Source: Candidatus Latescibacterota bacterium (GTDB lineage: Bacteria > Latescibacterota > 4484-107). Taken from it: a stretch of DNA of 18,192 bases. Shown here piece by piece: positions 6,346-13,778 of this stretch (the first letter of the stretch is position 1; every line of letters starts with the position of its first letter). A model generated the notes under the pieces. The model searched no databases and was not told the origin of the DNA. It saw only the letters and a program-made list of their open reading frames with translations. The stretch covers positions 1 through 18,192 of the forward strand of contig JAUWMS010000001.1 of assembly GCA_030613045.1 (NCBI GenBank), read 5' to 3'. The position numbers and the translations under genes are program-made.

Positions 6346-8769
6346 GCAAACGAGCGCCGAATCGCTCCGACAAGCGTTCCACGATCCGCTCGCACAGCGC
6401 GCCCACTTCCACCTCCGACAACGTGCGCTCCTTCGAACGAAAGCGCACCGAAAACGCCAGACTCTTCTCCCCTTCGCCCAGCGGCTTTCCACGATACACG
6501 TCGAACACCTCCACAGACTCGATCAACCCGGTGTCCGTCTCCCGGATCTTCTTGAGCAGTTCCCCCCAACAGAGCGACTCGAGAACCACCACCGCGAAAT
6601 CCCGATCCACCGCCGGATACCGCGCCAACGGTTCAAAAGTCCGCGCTTCCTCGAAAAAGGGAAGCACCTCCGAGAGGCTGATGTCGAATCCATACACCGA
6701 CTCGTCAAAGTCGAACCGAGCGACCACGTCCCGATGCAACCTGCCGAAATGCCCGACTTCCCTTCCTCCCAAAAGAATCTTCCCTGCAACCCCTTCCTCG
6801 TAAAGGGAATTGCGGGTTGCGGGTTGCGGGTTGCGGTTTGTGTGGTTTTCAATCCGAAATCCGAAATCCGAAATCTGAAATCGTACCACCTCCAACTCCG
6901 CCTGTGTAATGCTTCCCAGATACGCCTCCACAATCCCCTTCACATCGTAGAAATCCAACACCTGCTTTTTCTCATGCCAGTGATCCCGACACGTCTCACA
7001 CACCAGCACGCCCGCTACTCTTTCCTCCTCCTCCGTGCCCGAACGCCCCGGTCCGGGCGCAAACACCTTCCCAATCTCAAAAATCCGCACCGCTCCAGCC
7101 TGCCGGTTCAGATTCCACCGGGCCACTTCGAGAAGGCCGGAGACCAGATCCGTTCTCAGCACAGACATCGGACGCCCCGAAGGATTGGCCAACCGAACCG
7201 CATCTTCCGACGCCCGATCCGGATCCGTCAAACTACTGGTTACTACTTCATCCAGTCCCAATCCGGTCAACACCGCCCGCGTCCTCGAAGCCAGCTTCAA
7301 ATCCGACCGACGCTCCACCCACAGACTTCCTCCACCGACTTCCCGATTGGGGATATTATTGTACCCGAAAACCCGAGCCACCTCCTCCACGAGATCAATC
7401 TCCCGCTCGATATCCGGACGATAACTCGGAATCTCCACCTCGATCATCTCATTCTTACTCGTCACCTTACATCCTAACGCTTCCAGCATCTCCGCCATCC
7501 GGGAGCCGCTCAATTCGGTCCCCAGAATCTGATTCGCCCGCTCCGGACGCAAAGAGACGACCGCACGCTTCCGCTTCTTCGGATACACGTCAATCGCACC
7601 CGACGCCGCCTTTCCTCCCGCGATCCGGAGGATCCACTGCGCTGCCCGATCCATCGCCCGAATGTTTCCATCCCAGTCCATGCCCCGCTCGAAGCGCTGC
7701 GAAGCCTCCGTGGAAAGTCCCAGCTTCTTCGATCCTCTTCGCACCACGACCGGATCAAAATATGCGCTCTCCAACAACACATCCACGGTCTCCCCTGCGA
7801 CCTCCGTATTGCTCCCGCCCATCACGCCGGCGATCGCCACCGCCTTCTCCGGATCCGCGATCACCAGCACCTCTTTATCCAGATCGCGCAACTCGCCATC
7901 CAACGTGATCAGCTGCTCCCCGTCCCGCGCCCGACGCACCACAATCTTCCGATCGGCCACCTTATTCAGATCGAACGCATGCAGCGGATGTCCCAACTCC
8001 ATCAACACGTAATTCGTCGCATCCACCACGTTATTGATCGCACGCAGCCCCACGGCCTCAAGCCGCCTCCGCATCCAGTCCGGCGACGGCCCCACCTTCA
8101 CGCCGGTGATTACACGCGCCGCATACCGGGGACACGCTTCTGGATCCTCAATCTCCACACACGCCCATTGATCTATGGGTTCGCCTTCCTCCACAACCTC
8201 GATCTCCGGCGCACGCAACGGATTCCCCGTGATCGCCCCGATCTCACGGGCCACGCCCATCACACTCAGACAATCCGGCCGGTTTGGGGTCAATTCCAAC
8301 TCAAAAACACATCGCCCAATCCAAGCGCCTCAACCAAACCCGCGCCCACCTTCACCTCATCGGACAACACCAGGATCCCGGACGCATCCTCCCCCAATCC
8401 CAACTCCACCTCCGAACAAATCATTCCGGAGGACGCCACGCCCCGGATCATCGCCTGTTTGATCACCAGCCCATCGGGAAGCTTCGTGCCCACCGTGGCT
8501 ACCGGTACCTTCTGTCCCTCCGCCACGTTCGGTGCGCCGCACACCACCGTGACTTCTTCTCCCACATCCACCCGGCACACTGAAAGCCGATCCGCATTCG
8601 GATGCTTGCGCTTCTCAAGAACCCGTCCCACCACACAGCCCGCGTACCGCGCGCCCAGATCCTCCATAGCCACCACCTCCAACCCCGCCATCGTCAACGC
8701 CTCCGCAAGATCGGACGGATTCATATCAAAATCCACAAATTCCTTGAGCCAATTATACGTAACCTTCAT
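6338..8769 (-). pseudogene. pheT: phenylalanyl-tRNA synthetase beta subunit, frameshifted, with in-frame repeat insertion
   Basis: Beta subunit of PheRS (alpha2-beta2). Two frames cover it. 8769-8290 encodes the N-terminal EMAP-like tRNA-binding domain, from MKVTYNWLKEFVDF to GLGDVFL. 8299-6338 continues from ELELTPNRPDCLSVMGVARE through the B3/B4 editing, B5 and catalytic-like domains to the C-terminal anticodon-binding domain (RYPAVDRDFAVVV). A single missing base at the T5 run (8303-8307) sends the first frame to a TGA after SWN. Restoring it gives about 810 residues, slightly above the usual 800. The excess is about 25 residues encoded by repeat DNA at 6808-6881. The gene is essential, so a sequencing error, recoding or a second gene copy are all possible. 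Confidence 0.85.
6808..6881. repeat. heptamer repeats inside the pheT reading frame
   Basis: On the plus strand there are three units of GCGGGTT (6812-6835), followed by four units of AATCCGA/AATCTGA (6851-6880). Both words are of the kind otherwise found only in spacers of this window. On the minus strand the array is read in frame as QISDFGFRIEN followed by HTNRNPQPATRNS, with no stop, between the conserved stretches LEVVRF and EEGVAGKILLGG. Confidence 0.9.
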
Positions 8770-8772
8770 ACC

Positions 8773-8840
8773 CGATTCCCTTATGCCACGCAGAGACGAA
8801 GCCCCTCTCCATTCCGATCTTGAGGGGTTCTTTGTGGCAC
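8773..8840. repeat. inverted repeat upstream of pheT
   Basis: On the plus strand TGCCACGCAGAGACGAAGCC (8784-8803) is followed by GGGGTTCTTTGTGGCA (8823-8838). The outer TGCCAC/GTGGCA arms and the CCCC/GGGG bases pair. The wording CACGCAGAGACGAAG belongs to the same style as the GCAAAGA arrays. It lies where the pheS-pheT spacer would be. Confidence 0.6.
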
Positions 8841-8917
8841 TGTTTTCTTAGAGTGGGAAAATTCACTAGAAAGCATACCCACACTCAACCGCATTGCAAA
8901 GCGAAGCTACATCCGCT

Positions 8918-9112
8918 TCAACGATCGGTGGAGCGGGGCAAACCAAGATATTTTCTGATATGTTTGAGAAGGTTGTCATCAATTTCATTATGTCGTGGAA
9001 TAGGTTGTTTCAACCCTGTGGATGGATTCAGATAAATATCATGCCTGCTGCCATGCCTCAAAAGAACACATCCCTCCTTCAGAAGCCGACGGATAAACAC
9101 TTGGCGTTTCAT
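8918..9112 (-). CDS. hicA: HicA toxin
   Basis: Small mRNA interferase of the HicBA type II toxin-antitoxin system. It has 64 residues with the family pattern: MKRQVFIRRLLKEGCVLLRH, then GSRHDIYLNP with the catalytic His at 24, then PIPRHNEIDDNLLKHIRKYLG. The fold resembles a double-stranded RNA-binding domain. The ATG overlaps the TGA of the upstream hicB (ATGA), so translation is probably coupled. All key residues are present, so this copy should be active. Confidence 0.9.
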   Translation of the reverse strand: MKRQVFIRRLLKEGCVLLRHGSRHDIYLNPSTGLKQPIPRHNEIDDNLLKHIRKYLGLPRSTDR

Positions 9113-9303
9113 AGAGAAACTTCTCTTAGTTTGTATTGTTCGGGCACATCCTCCATAGCCATTAACAAATAGGCGTCTTTGATATTCTCTTCGAGTTCTT
9201 CAAGTGTTTCGCCCTGTGTCATAATTTCCGGGTGTTCAAGGAGTTTTCCCAGCCAAAACCGCTTTGATTTCCAGTAAACCATGGTCATCTTTGTGTTCAT
9301 CAT
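9109..9303 (-). CDS. hicB: HicB-type antitoxin, short form
   Basis: Partner of the adjacent HicA. About 64 residues from the ATG at 9303 (another ATG at 9300). MVYWKSKRFWLGKLLEHPEI followed by TQGETLEELEENIKDAYLL is the partial RNase H-like HicB fold, with the diagnostic T(Q)GET.EE..ENI.. helix. There is no C-terminal DNA-binding domain, so autoregulation may be absent or indirect. GGAG sits 9 nt before the first ATG. It starts 22 nt after the URO-D gene stop, so the three genes may be co-transcribed. Confidence 0.85.
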   Translation of the reverse strand: MMNTKMTMVYWKSKRFWLGKLLEHPEIMTQGETLEELEENIKDAYLLMAMEDVPEQYKLREVSL

Positions 9304-9325
9304 CCTCTTCGGCTCCAATTCATAT

Positions 9326-10420
9326 TTAGTTGAGCATCTCTGCGATGCGGCGACAAAAACGGATGTCACCGTCCGGGGGAACCTGATCCGCTACACCCAT
9401 TACAAAAGGACGCTTACCCCAGCATGCTAAAAGTCTATAAACGTGGGCTTCCATTTCCCGCCATGTATATGGCGGCGCGAACATGATTCCCGGAACGCCT
9501 CCCCAGAGAATCACAGGATCGCTTCCGGCAATCTCCTCAATTTCTTCCATATCGAGATCCCCGGCCGGTGTCGGCGTAAGCGCTTCAACGGCATCAAATC
9601 CTGTCTCTATCAGTTTGGGAAGCAACCCTCCGACCGTCCCGTCAAGATGTACAGCACATTTTACTCCGGCCGCATGCAAACGCCTAAGACGCCGCGCATA
9701 CGCACCGGCCATAGAGGCGTCGTAATACCCGGTCAGGTTATCACTGGAAAGATTGTCCGGGAAATGCAACAACGGCGGCGCCAACTTACACACCGCATCG
9801 AGAATGGGATCCTCCTGGTTTTCCATCAACCGAAGCGCTTCCGCAACCTTGTCCTCACAATCCAACATAAGGTACGTGGTTTGTTCAATCCCGGCCCACT
9901 CATAAACAAGAGACGAAAGAGGCGAGCGCGGAAGACCGAGGCAAGGAAGTCCATCGTAGTGCTTCCAGAGAAGCAATCTCTCAGAATAGTCTTCCAGATT
10001 GGCAGGCTCCAGACGGCGATGGGCTAAGATATACAGCAATATATCCAGATCCTGTTCTGATTCCACGTAGTGCTTCGTGCATCCCATGCAACAGCTTGAG
10101 GGCAGATAGGTGTTGATCTCCGTAAGCGCTCCCACTGGCGTTCGGATTCGGTTCAGAGTTTGGTTGCCCTGCGTTTCATGAGAAACAGCGATGTTTCCGG
10201 AATACTGTGGGGAGGCAGTCCAAAATTTTTCATAGTAATAATAGGGCATAATCCCCAGATCACGGTGCAACTGCAAATAGCCTTCCTCAGCATCCCATAC
10301 AGGGTCGGCATGCCCTGCTTCCTTCCGACCTGCGATCCAATACGTAATGTCCGCCGTCCAGATCGTACGACCCGCGGGCTTGCCTTGAAGGAGCTTCATA
10401 AAAGAGGGAAGCATAAACAT
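9326..10420 (-). CDS. uroporphyrinogen decarboxylase (URO-D) superfamily protein, probably not HemE
   Basis: About 364 residues from the ATG at 10420; starts at 10414 or 10480 are possible. The protein resembles the URO-D/MtaA superfamily of TIM-barrel enzymes, which includes HemE and corrinoid methyltransferases. Visible similarities are KLLQGKPAGRTIWTADITYWI near the N-terminus, VKCAVHLDGTVGGLLPKLIETGFDAVEALTPTPAGDLD in the C-terminal half, and VILWGGVPG. The HemE N-terminal RQAGRY signature is missing. The methyltransferase zinc motif HxC appears as HLD. I therefore infer a divergent member of unknown substrate, common in genomes rich in such paralogues. It is flanked on both sides by hicBA modules. 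Confidence 0.75.
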   Translation of the reverse strand: MFMLPSFMKLLQGKPAGRTIWTADITYWIAGRKEAGHADPVWDAEEGYLQLHRDLGIMPYYYYEKFWTASPQYSGNIAVSHETQGNQTLNRIRTPVGALTEINTYLPSSCCMGCTKHYVESEQDLDILLYILAHRRLEPANLEDYSERLLLWKHYDGLPCLGLPRSPLSSLVYEWAGIEQTTYLMLDCEDKVAEALRLMENQEDPILDAVCKLAPPLLHFPDNLSSDNLTGYYDASMAGAYARRLRRLHAAGVKCAVHLDGTVGGLLPKLIETGFDAVEALTPTPAGDLDMEEIEEIAGSDPVILWGGVPGIMFAPPYTWREMEAHVYRLLACWGKRPFVMGVADQVPPDGDIRFCRRIAEMLN

Positions 10421-10533
10421 CCGCCTCTTGTGCGCATACTGGCCGCTGAACGGCTGGCGTTTCAACGGTGCAAGGATCAAGAGCCTATACGAAAACTATA
10501 TTTGCCCTCTCCCATATCAAGCCGTGGACACGG

Positions 10534-10715
10534 TTACCCATCATTCTTGAGCATTTTTATGATATGCCTGGCTAAAGTTTCCTTATTTCTCTGTGTCGAG
10601 GAACAGGTTGTGATATGTTCGTTTCAGGATTCTGATACCAATCATGCTTTCCACCGTGGCGGACAAAGATACATCCCATCTTTCCCAGTTTTTCTATTAA
10701 CGCTCTTCTTTTCAT
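10534..10715 (-). pseudogene. second hicA toxin gene, frameshifted
   Basis: From the ATG at 10715 the frame reads MKRRALIEKLGKMGCIFVRH then GGKHDWYQNP (His24 retained) and PVPRHREIRKL. It then meets TAG at 10574-10572 after 47 residues. Adding one T to the CTTTAG run lets it continue as LARHIIKMLKNDG to the TAA at 10536-10534, which gives a full-length 60-residue HicA similar to the copy at 8918-9112. The start codon overlaps the upstream hicB stop as ATGA. The truncated product lacks the last helix. A single-base deletion is seen directly; whether it is real or an error is not known. Confidence 0.8.
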
Positions 10716-10900
10716 GCCACTTCCAGTTCCGCCACTCTTCGAAGGGTTGGGATGCTTCCACTCGTCAATTCCTTATAAATATCTTTTAAGTGATCTTCCA
10801 GATCTTCAATAGTTTCGCCTTGCGTCCTATAATCTGGATATTCCTCAAAATACCCTAACCACATATCTTCGTCTTTCCAATAAACATATTTTTCTCTCAT
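10712..10900 (-). CDS. second HicB-type antitoxin, short form
   Basis: 62 residues, MREKYVYWKDEDMWLGYFEE followed by YPDYRTQGETIEDLEDHLKDIYKEL. It is similar in length and pattern to the HicB at 9109-9303, including the YWK..(F/M)WLG start and the TQGET.E.LE helix, so the two are paralogues. It could still neutralise HicA from the intact copy, or the partner gene's loss may make it a relic. The ribosome-binding site is weak (GAGAG). Confidence 0.8.
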   Translation of the reverse strand: MREKYVYWKDEDMWLGYFEEYPDYRTQGETIEDLEDHLKDIYKELTSGSIPTLRRVAELEVA

Positions 10901-11137
10901 AATCTCTCACTAAAGTCAAGGTTACAGAACCACCTTGGTGACACGCACGTGTTGTCTGGCTGCACTCCATTGAAGGATTCACCCATCCCTATACGGGAGC
11001 GTGGAAAGGGGATGAAAACTCACCACCGCAAGTCGCCAAGTTGCAGTCTAACACCAAACATCAGTGCCCGCCTTGGAGCAATCCCTCAATTTGAAAAAAG
11101 AAACGGCCTTGGAACTGCCCGAAAAATCGGCTTCGTG
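10901..11137. other. spacer without recognisable gene
   Basis: 237 nt between the ParA partner gene and the second hicB. It has normal base composition, no clear tandem array and no convincing open frame. CACCGCAAGTCGCCAAG near 11022-11038 is a faint resemblance to the GCAAAGA words. It may be decayed coding sequence, but I cannot identify any. Confidence 0.4.
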
Positions 11138-11695
11138 CTACGGGTCAACTGAATGTAATTGTTCGGTAATTTGCTTTTCGTTGCCAATCAAAAAACTTGC
11201 CAACTCATGATATTCTGATTCAGAGACATTGGAATATTGACTTTGTATGATTGATTCTACAATTTTTGCGGCTTCGCTGGTTGTCATGTTGGCCAATAAG
11301 GTCATAAACTTGGGAATTGCACCCTTCCTAGATTTCAAATCAGGGAATTCCTTACTAATTTGATTGGCTATTGTTTTTATATCAGTGAGTTTTCTTAAGA
11401 CTTTCCCTTCTCGAATTAATCCGTCAACCTTAGATAATAATAAATACTTTTCTTTATCTTTTTTTTCCAATTCAAGAATCACTCTGCTACATTTAGTCTC
11501 TTTAGGCTTGGGTTTGGGTATAGTTTTTCTTCTATTTTGTTTATAAAGACGAGATTGCAAAAAAAGTATTAGTGGATTTTCATTATCAAAATCACCTTCT
11601 AACATCTTCACTGCTTCTTTGAGATCATTTCCAGTGAATTCTTCGAGCAGTAGAAGAATTCTTAATGATGCTTGAATCGATTTTTTTGACTTCAT
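11138..11695 (-). CDS. unknown protein paired with ParA-type ATPase
   Basis: I do not recognise this 185-residue protein. It is basic and predicted mainly helical. A helical N-terminal part (SIQASLRILLLLEEFTGNDL) leads to a Lys/Pro linker near 55-67 (RRKTIPKPKPKE). A central part has charged helices, and the C-terminal half (SEAAKIVESIIQSQYSNVSE) is rich in Ser, Glu and Ile. There is no signal peptide or membrane segment. Its start overlaps the parA stop by 4 nt (ATGA), so the two are made together and the product is a likely partner or regulator of ParA. By position it could replace ParB, but no ParB HTH or CTPase motif is visible. Base composition is AT-rich like parA. Confidence 0.7.
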   Translation of the reverse strand: MKSKKSIQASLRILLLLEEFTGNDLKEAVKMLEGDFDNENPLILFLQSRLYKQNRRKTIPKPKPKETKCSRVILELEKKDKEKYLLLSKVDGLIREGKVLRKLTDIKTIANQISKEFPDLKSRKGAIPKFMTLLANMTTSEAAKIVESIIQSQYSNVSESEYHELASFLIGNEKQITEQLHSVDP

Positions 11696-12543
11696 ACCAG
11701 ATTAATCCTTTCCAAAAATTCTTGTCCCACTTCATGGAATTCCGTTTTCACATAAGCTCTTGCATTGCTTGTCATGAAAATTGGCTTTCCATCTCTTGAA
11801 CCAGTTGGATAGGAATCAGAATGATGGGCAGAATTGTCGAAAACATGCCAACCATGTTCGTCTGCAAGTTCTTTGACATCTCTACAAGAATTAATTTGCT
11901 CAGGTGGAGTATTCGTCCTTTTCAACCCATTGAAAATGATTCCCGCCATATCCAATTGCTGATCTTGGTGCATCAAAGCAAATTCCTTAAGTGAACGTGC
12001 TAGTAAAGGCAAACCAATCGTTGCTAGAAACTCTGGCTTTACGGGAACAACAACATATCTGCTTGATCTATATGCAGCGGTAGTCAAAATAGATTCAGTT
12101 GGTGCACAGTCTATAAGTATTAGATCATAATTGTCTGCAATTTTAGCAATAAATTTAGGCAAAAGCTGCGCCTTTTCTGTCGGATTCTTTAGCGTCCATG
12201 CCAACTCTAATCTGGATGGAATTAGATGCAATAAACTCCCGTCCTCCCATTCATAAAGTGAATGAATTACATCTTCAGGCTCTACTAATTCAGGGGAACC
12301 AGAAAGACCAGAGGCTGCTGAGAACTGCTCGAAAATATCGACTACTGTCTTCTTTGACTTCCGAATATATTGTAAGTACTCAACCGCTCCCATAAAGTAT
12401 TGGCTAAGATTTGCTTGTGGGTCAAGGTCAATGGCTAGTACTTTTAGAGTGGCTTTCCATGCAGAATACCATGCTAGATTAAATGTTAGAGTGGTTTTGC
12501 CAACCCCACCTTTCATATTGATCGTTGATACTGTAATTGCCAT
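11692..12543 (-). CDS. ParA/Soj-family P-loop ATPase
   Basis: 283 residues from the ATG at 12543, preceded by AAGGAG at 6 nt. The deviant Walker A motif KGGVGKTT covers 11-18, with both signature lysines (K11 and K16). Walker A' is DLDPQANLS (39-47) and Walker B is LILIDCAPT (141-149). The C-terminal part is typical of ParA ATPases that dimerise on ATP and bind DNA non-specifically to position plasmids, chromosomes or protein cargo. It lacks an N-terminal HTH, as in type Ib or Soj-like proteins. Together with the overlapping 11138-11695 gene it forms a two-gene AT-rich unit inside a core operon. The role could be an integrated partition module, cargo positioning or defence; the sequence does not decide. 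Confidence 0.88.
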   Translation of the reverse strand: MAITVSTINMKGGVGKTTLTFNLAWYSAWKATLKVLAIDLDPQANLSQYFMGAVEYLQYIRKSKKTVVDIFEQFSAASGLSGSPELVEPEDVIHSLYEWEDGSLLHLIPSRLELAWTLKNPTEKAQLLPKFIAKIADNYDLILIDCAPTESILTTAAYRSSRYVVVPVKPEFLATIGLPLLARSLKEFALMHQDQQLDMAGIIFNGLKRTNTPPEQINSCRDVKELADEHGWHVFDNSAHHSDSYPTGSRDGKPIFMTSNARAYVKTEFHEVGQEFLERINLV

Positions 12544-12572
12544 CTTATTCTCCTTGTTGGAGACACCCGATC

Positions 12573-12590
12573 TTAGTTTAGGTATACTAA
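12573..12590. promoter_or_regulatory. 18-bp imperfect palindrome upstream of parA
   Basis: TTAGTATACCTAAACTAA on the minus strand is a near-perfect palindrome: 7 of 9 positions pair, with mismatches at one inner pair and the centre. It lies between the small leader frame and the parA ribosome-binding site, so it could be an operator for autoregulation. This is inference. Confidence 0.4.
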
Positions 12591-12622
12591 TTCTGAAAAA
12601 CAAATACGGTCATTTTTGCCAT
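12587..12622 (-). CDS. possible 11-codon leader peptide upstream of parA
   Basis: MAKMTVFVFQN is encoded from the ATG at 12622 with a strong AAGGAG 5 nt upstream, and it ends at a TAG inside the palindrome at 12573-12590. The ribosome-binding site is as good as that of parA itself. It could be a translated leader or a remnant of a longer gene. Confidence 0.35.
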   Translation of the reverse strand: MAKMTVFVFQN

Positions 12623-12666
12623 AAAAACTCCTTATGAACTAATCAGATATCTCCATTTGAGATTTG

Positions 12667-12732
12667 CTATTAGAGCATAGAACTGGACTGCGAACACCCA
12701 AAGCACCTTTATTCAGCACCACACTCTAATAG
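12667..12732. repeat. perfect 9-bp inverted repeat at the pheS side of the accessory segment
   Basis: CTATTAGAG (12667-12675) and CTCTAATAG (12724-12732) are exact reverse complements separated by 48 nt. The outer arm ends 25 nt after the pheS stop. It may be a hairpin ending the pheS transcript or a mark of the insertion junction. Confidence 0.45.
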
Positions 12733-12756
12733 ATGAGCGCAACAGATTCTAACCAT

Positions 12757-13776
12757 TCAAAACTGCCGAATAAATCTCAAATCGTTCTCGTAAAACAACC
12801 GAATATCGTTGATCCCGTACTTCAACATCGCTATCCGCTCGACGCCCATCCCGAACGCATACCCGGAAAATTCCTCCGAATCGTATCCCACGTGCCGAAA
12901 CACCTCCGGATCCACCATCCCCGAACCCGCAATCTCCAACCAGCCCGTGTTTTTGCACACGCGACATCCCGTTCCCCCGCACGCCACGCACGAAAACGCA
13001 TACTCCGCACTCGGCTCCGTAAACGGGAAAAAATCCGGCCGGAACCGCACCCGCATCCCGGACCCGAACATCTGCCGCGCGAAGCAGGAGAGCACGCCCT
13101 TCAAGTCCGCGAAGCTCACGTCCCGATCCACGTACAGCCCCTCTATCTGATGAAACACCGGGAAATGCGTGGCGTCCGGCGTATCGTTCCGATAACACCG
13201 CCCCGGCGAAATCACCCGCACTGGCGGCGACGTGCGCTCCATCGTCCGGACTTGCACCGGAGACGTTTGTGTTCTGAGCAGCACCCCTTCGCTCACATAG
13301 AAGGTATCCTGCTCGTCCCGCGCCGGATGATCCGCAGGCGTATTCAAGGCATCGAAATTGTAGTATTCTAACTCCACTTCCGGCCCCTCGGCCACTGCAA
13401 ACCCCATCCCGGCGAAAATCTCCACGATCTCCTCGGTCACCACCGTCAGCGGATGCCGCCTCCCCACCTCATACCTTCGCCCCGGAAGCGTCACATCCAC
13501 GCCTTTGTGCTTCCCCGCGGCCTTTGCCTTCAACGCAGCCAACCGCCCCTCAAGCGCGCGCGTCATCGCCGCTTTCGCCGCACCAGCCGCCTTCCCCATC
13601 TCCGGCCGCTCCTCCGGGGGCAGCTTTCCGATCCCACGCATCACGAGCGTCAACCGTCCCTTGCGGCCCAGATATTTCACCCGAACCGCATCCAACGCGT
13701 GCTCATCCACACACTCCCCAATCTCCGCGCCTGCTTCCCGCACAATATCTCGCACGTTCTCCATCAAGTCATCCAT
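12757..13776 (-). CDS. pheS: phenylalanyl-tRNA synthetase alpha subunit
   Basis: Catalytic alpha subunit of PheRS, which charges tRNA-Phe. It has 339 residues from the ATG at 13776 (13764 also possible). An N-terminal coiled coil (about 1-85) precedes the class II core: VGRRHPLTVVTEEIVEIF (motif 1 region), TSPVQVRTM, SPGRCYRNDTPDATHFPVFH (motif 2) and FGMGVERIAMLKYGINDIR (motif 3). The CVACGGTGCRVCKNTGW cysteine cluster is the type often present in bacterial PheS. The gene appears intact. It is separated from pheT by the accessory segment, and a repeat array lies between rplT and pheS. Confidence 0.96.
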   Translation of the reverse strand: MDDLMENVRDIVREAGAEIGECVDEHALDAVRVKYLGRKGRLTLVMRGIGKLPPEERPEMGKAAGAAKAAMTRALEGRLAALKAKAAGKHKGVDVTLPGRRYEVGRRHPLTVVTEEIVEIFAGMGFAVAEGPEVELEYYNFDALNTPADHPARDEQDTFYVSEGVLLRTQTSPVQVRTMERTSPPVRVISPGRCYRNDTPDATHFPVFHQIEGLYVDRDVSFADLKGVLSCFARQMFGSGMRVRFRPDFFPFTEPSAEYAFSCVACGGTGCRVCKNTGWLEIAGSGMVDPEVFRHVGYDSEEFSGYAFGMGVERIAMLKYGINDIRLFYENDLRFIRQF

Positions 13777-13778
13777 TC

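Larger units (their letters stand above)
8770..12756. other. accessory segment separating pheS from pheT
   Basis: pheS and pheT are normally adjacent, but here nearly 4 kb lies between them. It holds a parA-like ATPase gene with an unknown partner, two hicB-hicA modules and a URO-D family gene, all on the minus strand. The ParA part is markedly AT-rich compared with the flanks. I see no integrase, transposase, tRNA-side att duplication or clear flanking direct repeat, so the mechanism of entry is unknown. Confidence 0.6.

Noticed and set aside
6137..7477. Plus-strand open frame of 446 codons opposite pheT
   Set aside because: A shadow of pheT and of the adjacent repeat, with low-complexity composition and no domain.
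8900..8919. Terminator after hicA (GAAGC/GCTTC hairpin)
   Set aside because: The stem is only 5 bp, overlaps the stop codon and lacks a proper T-run.
8845..8920. TTAGAGTG near 8849 and CACTCTAA near 12722 as terminal inverted repeats of the accessory segment
   Set aside because: Eight matching bases between two regions of about 200 nt can easily occur by chance, and no transposase or target duplication is seen.
10160..10789. Plus-strand open frame of 209 codons across the URO-D and hicA region
   Set aside because: It overlaps three minus-strand genes with clear family matches and shows no recognisable features.
11692..12543. Integrated plasmid or prophage based on ParA
   Set aside because: No replication, integrase, capsid or ParB gene accompanies it.
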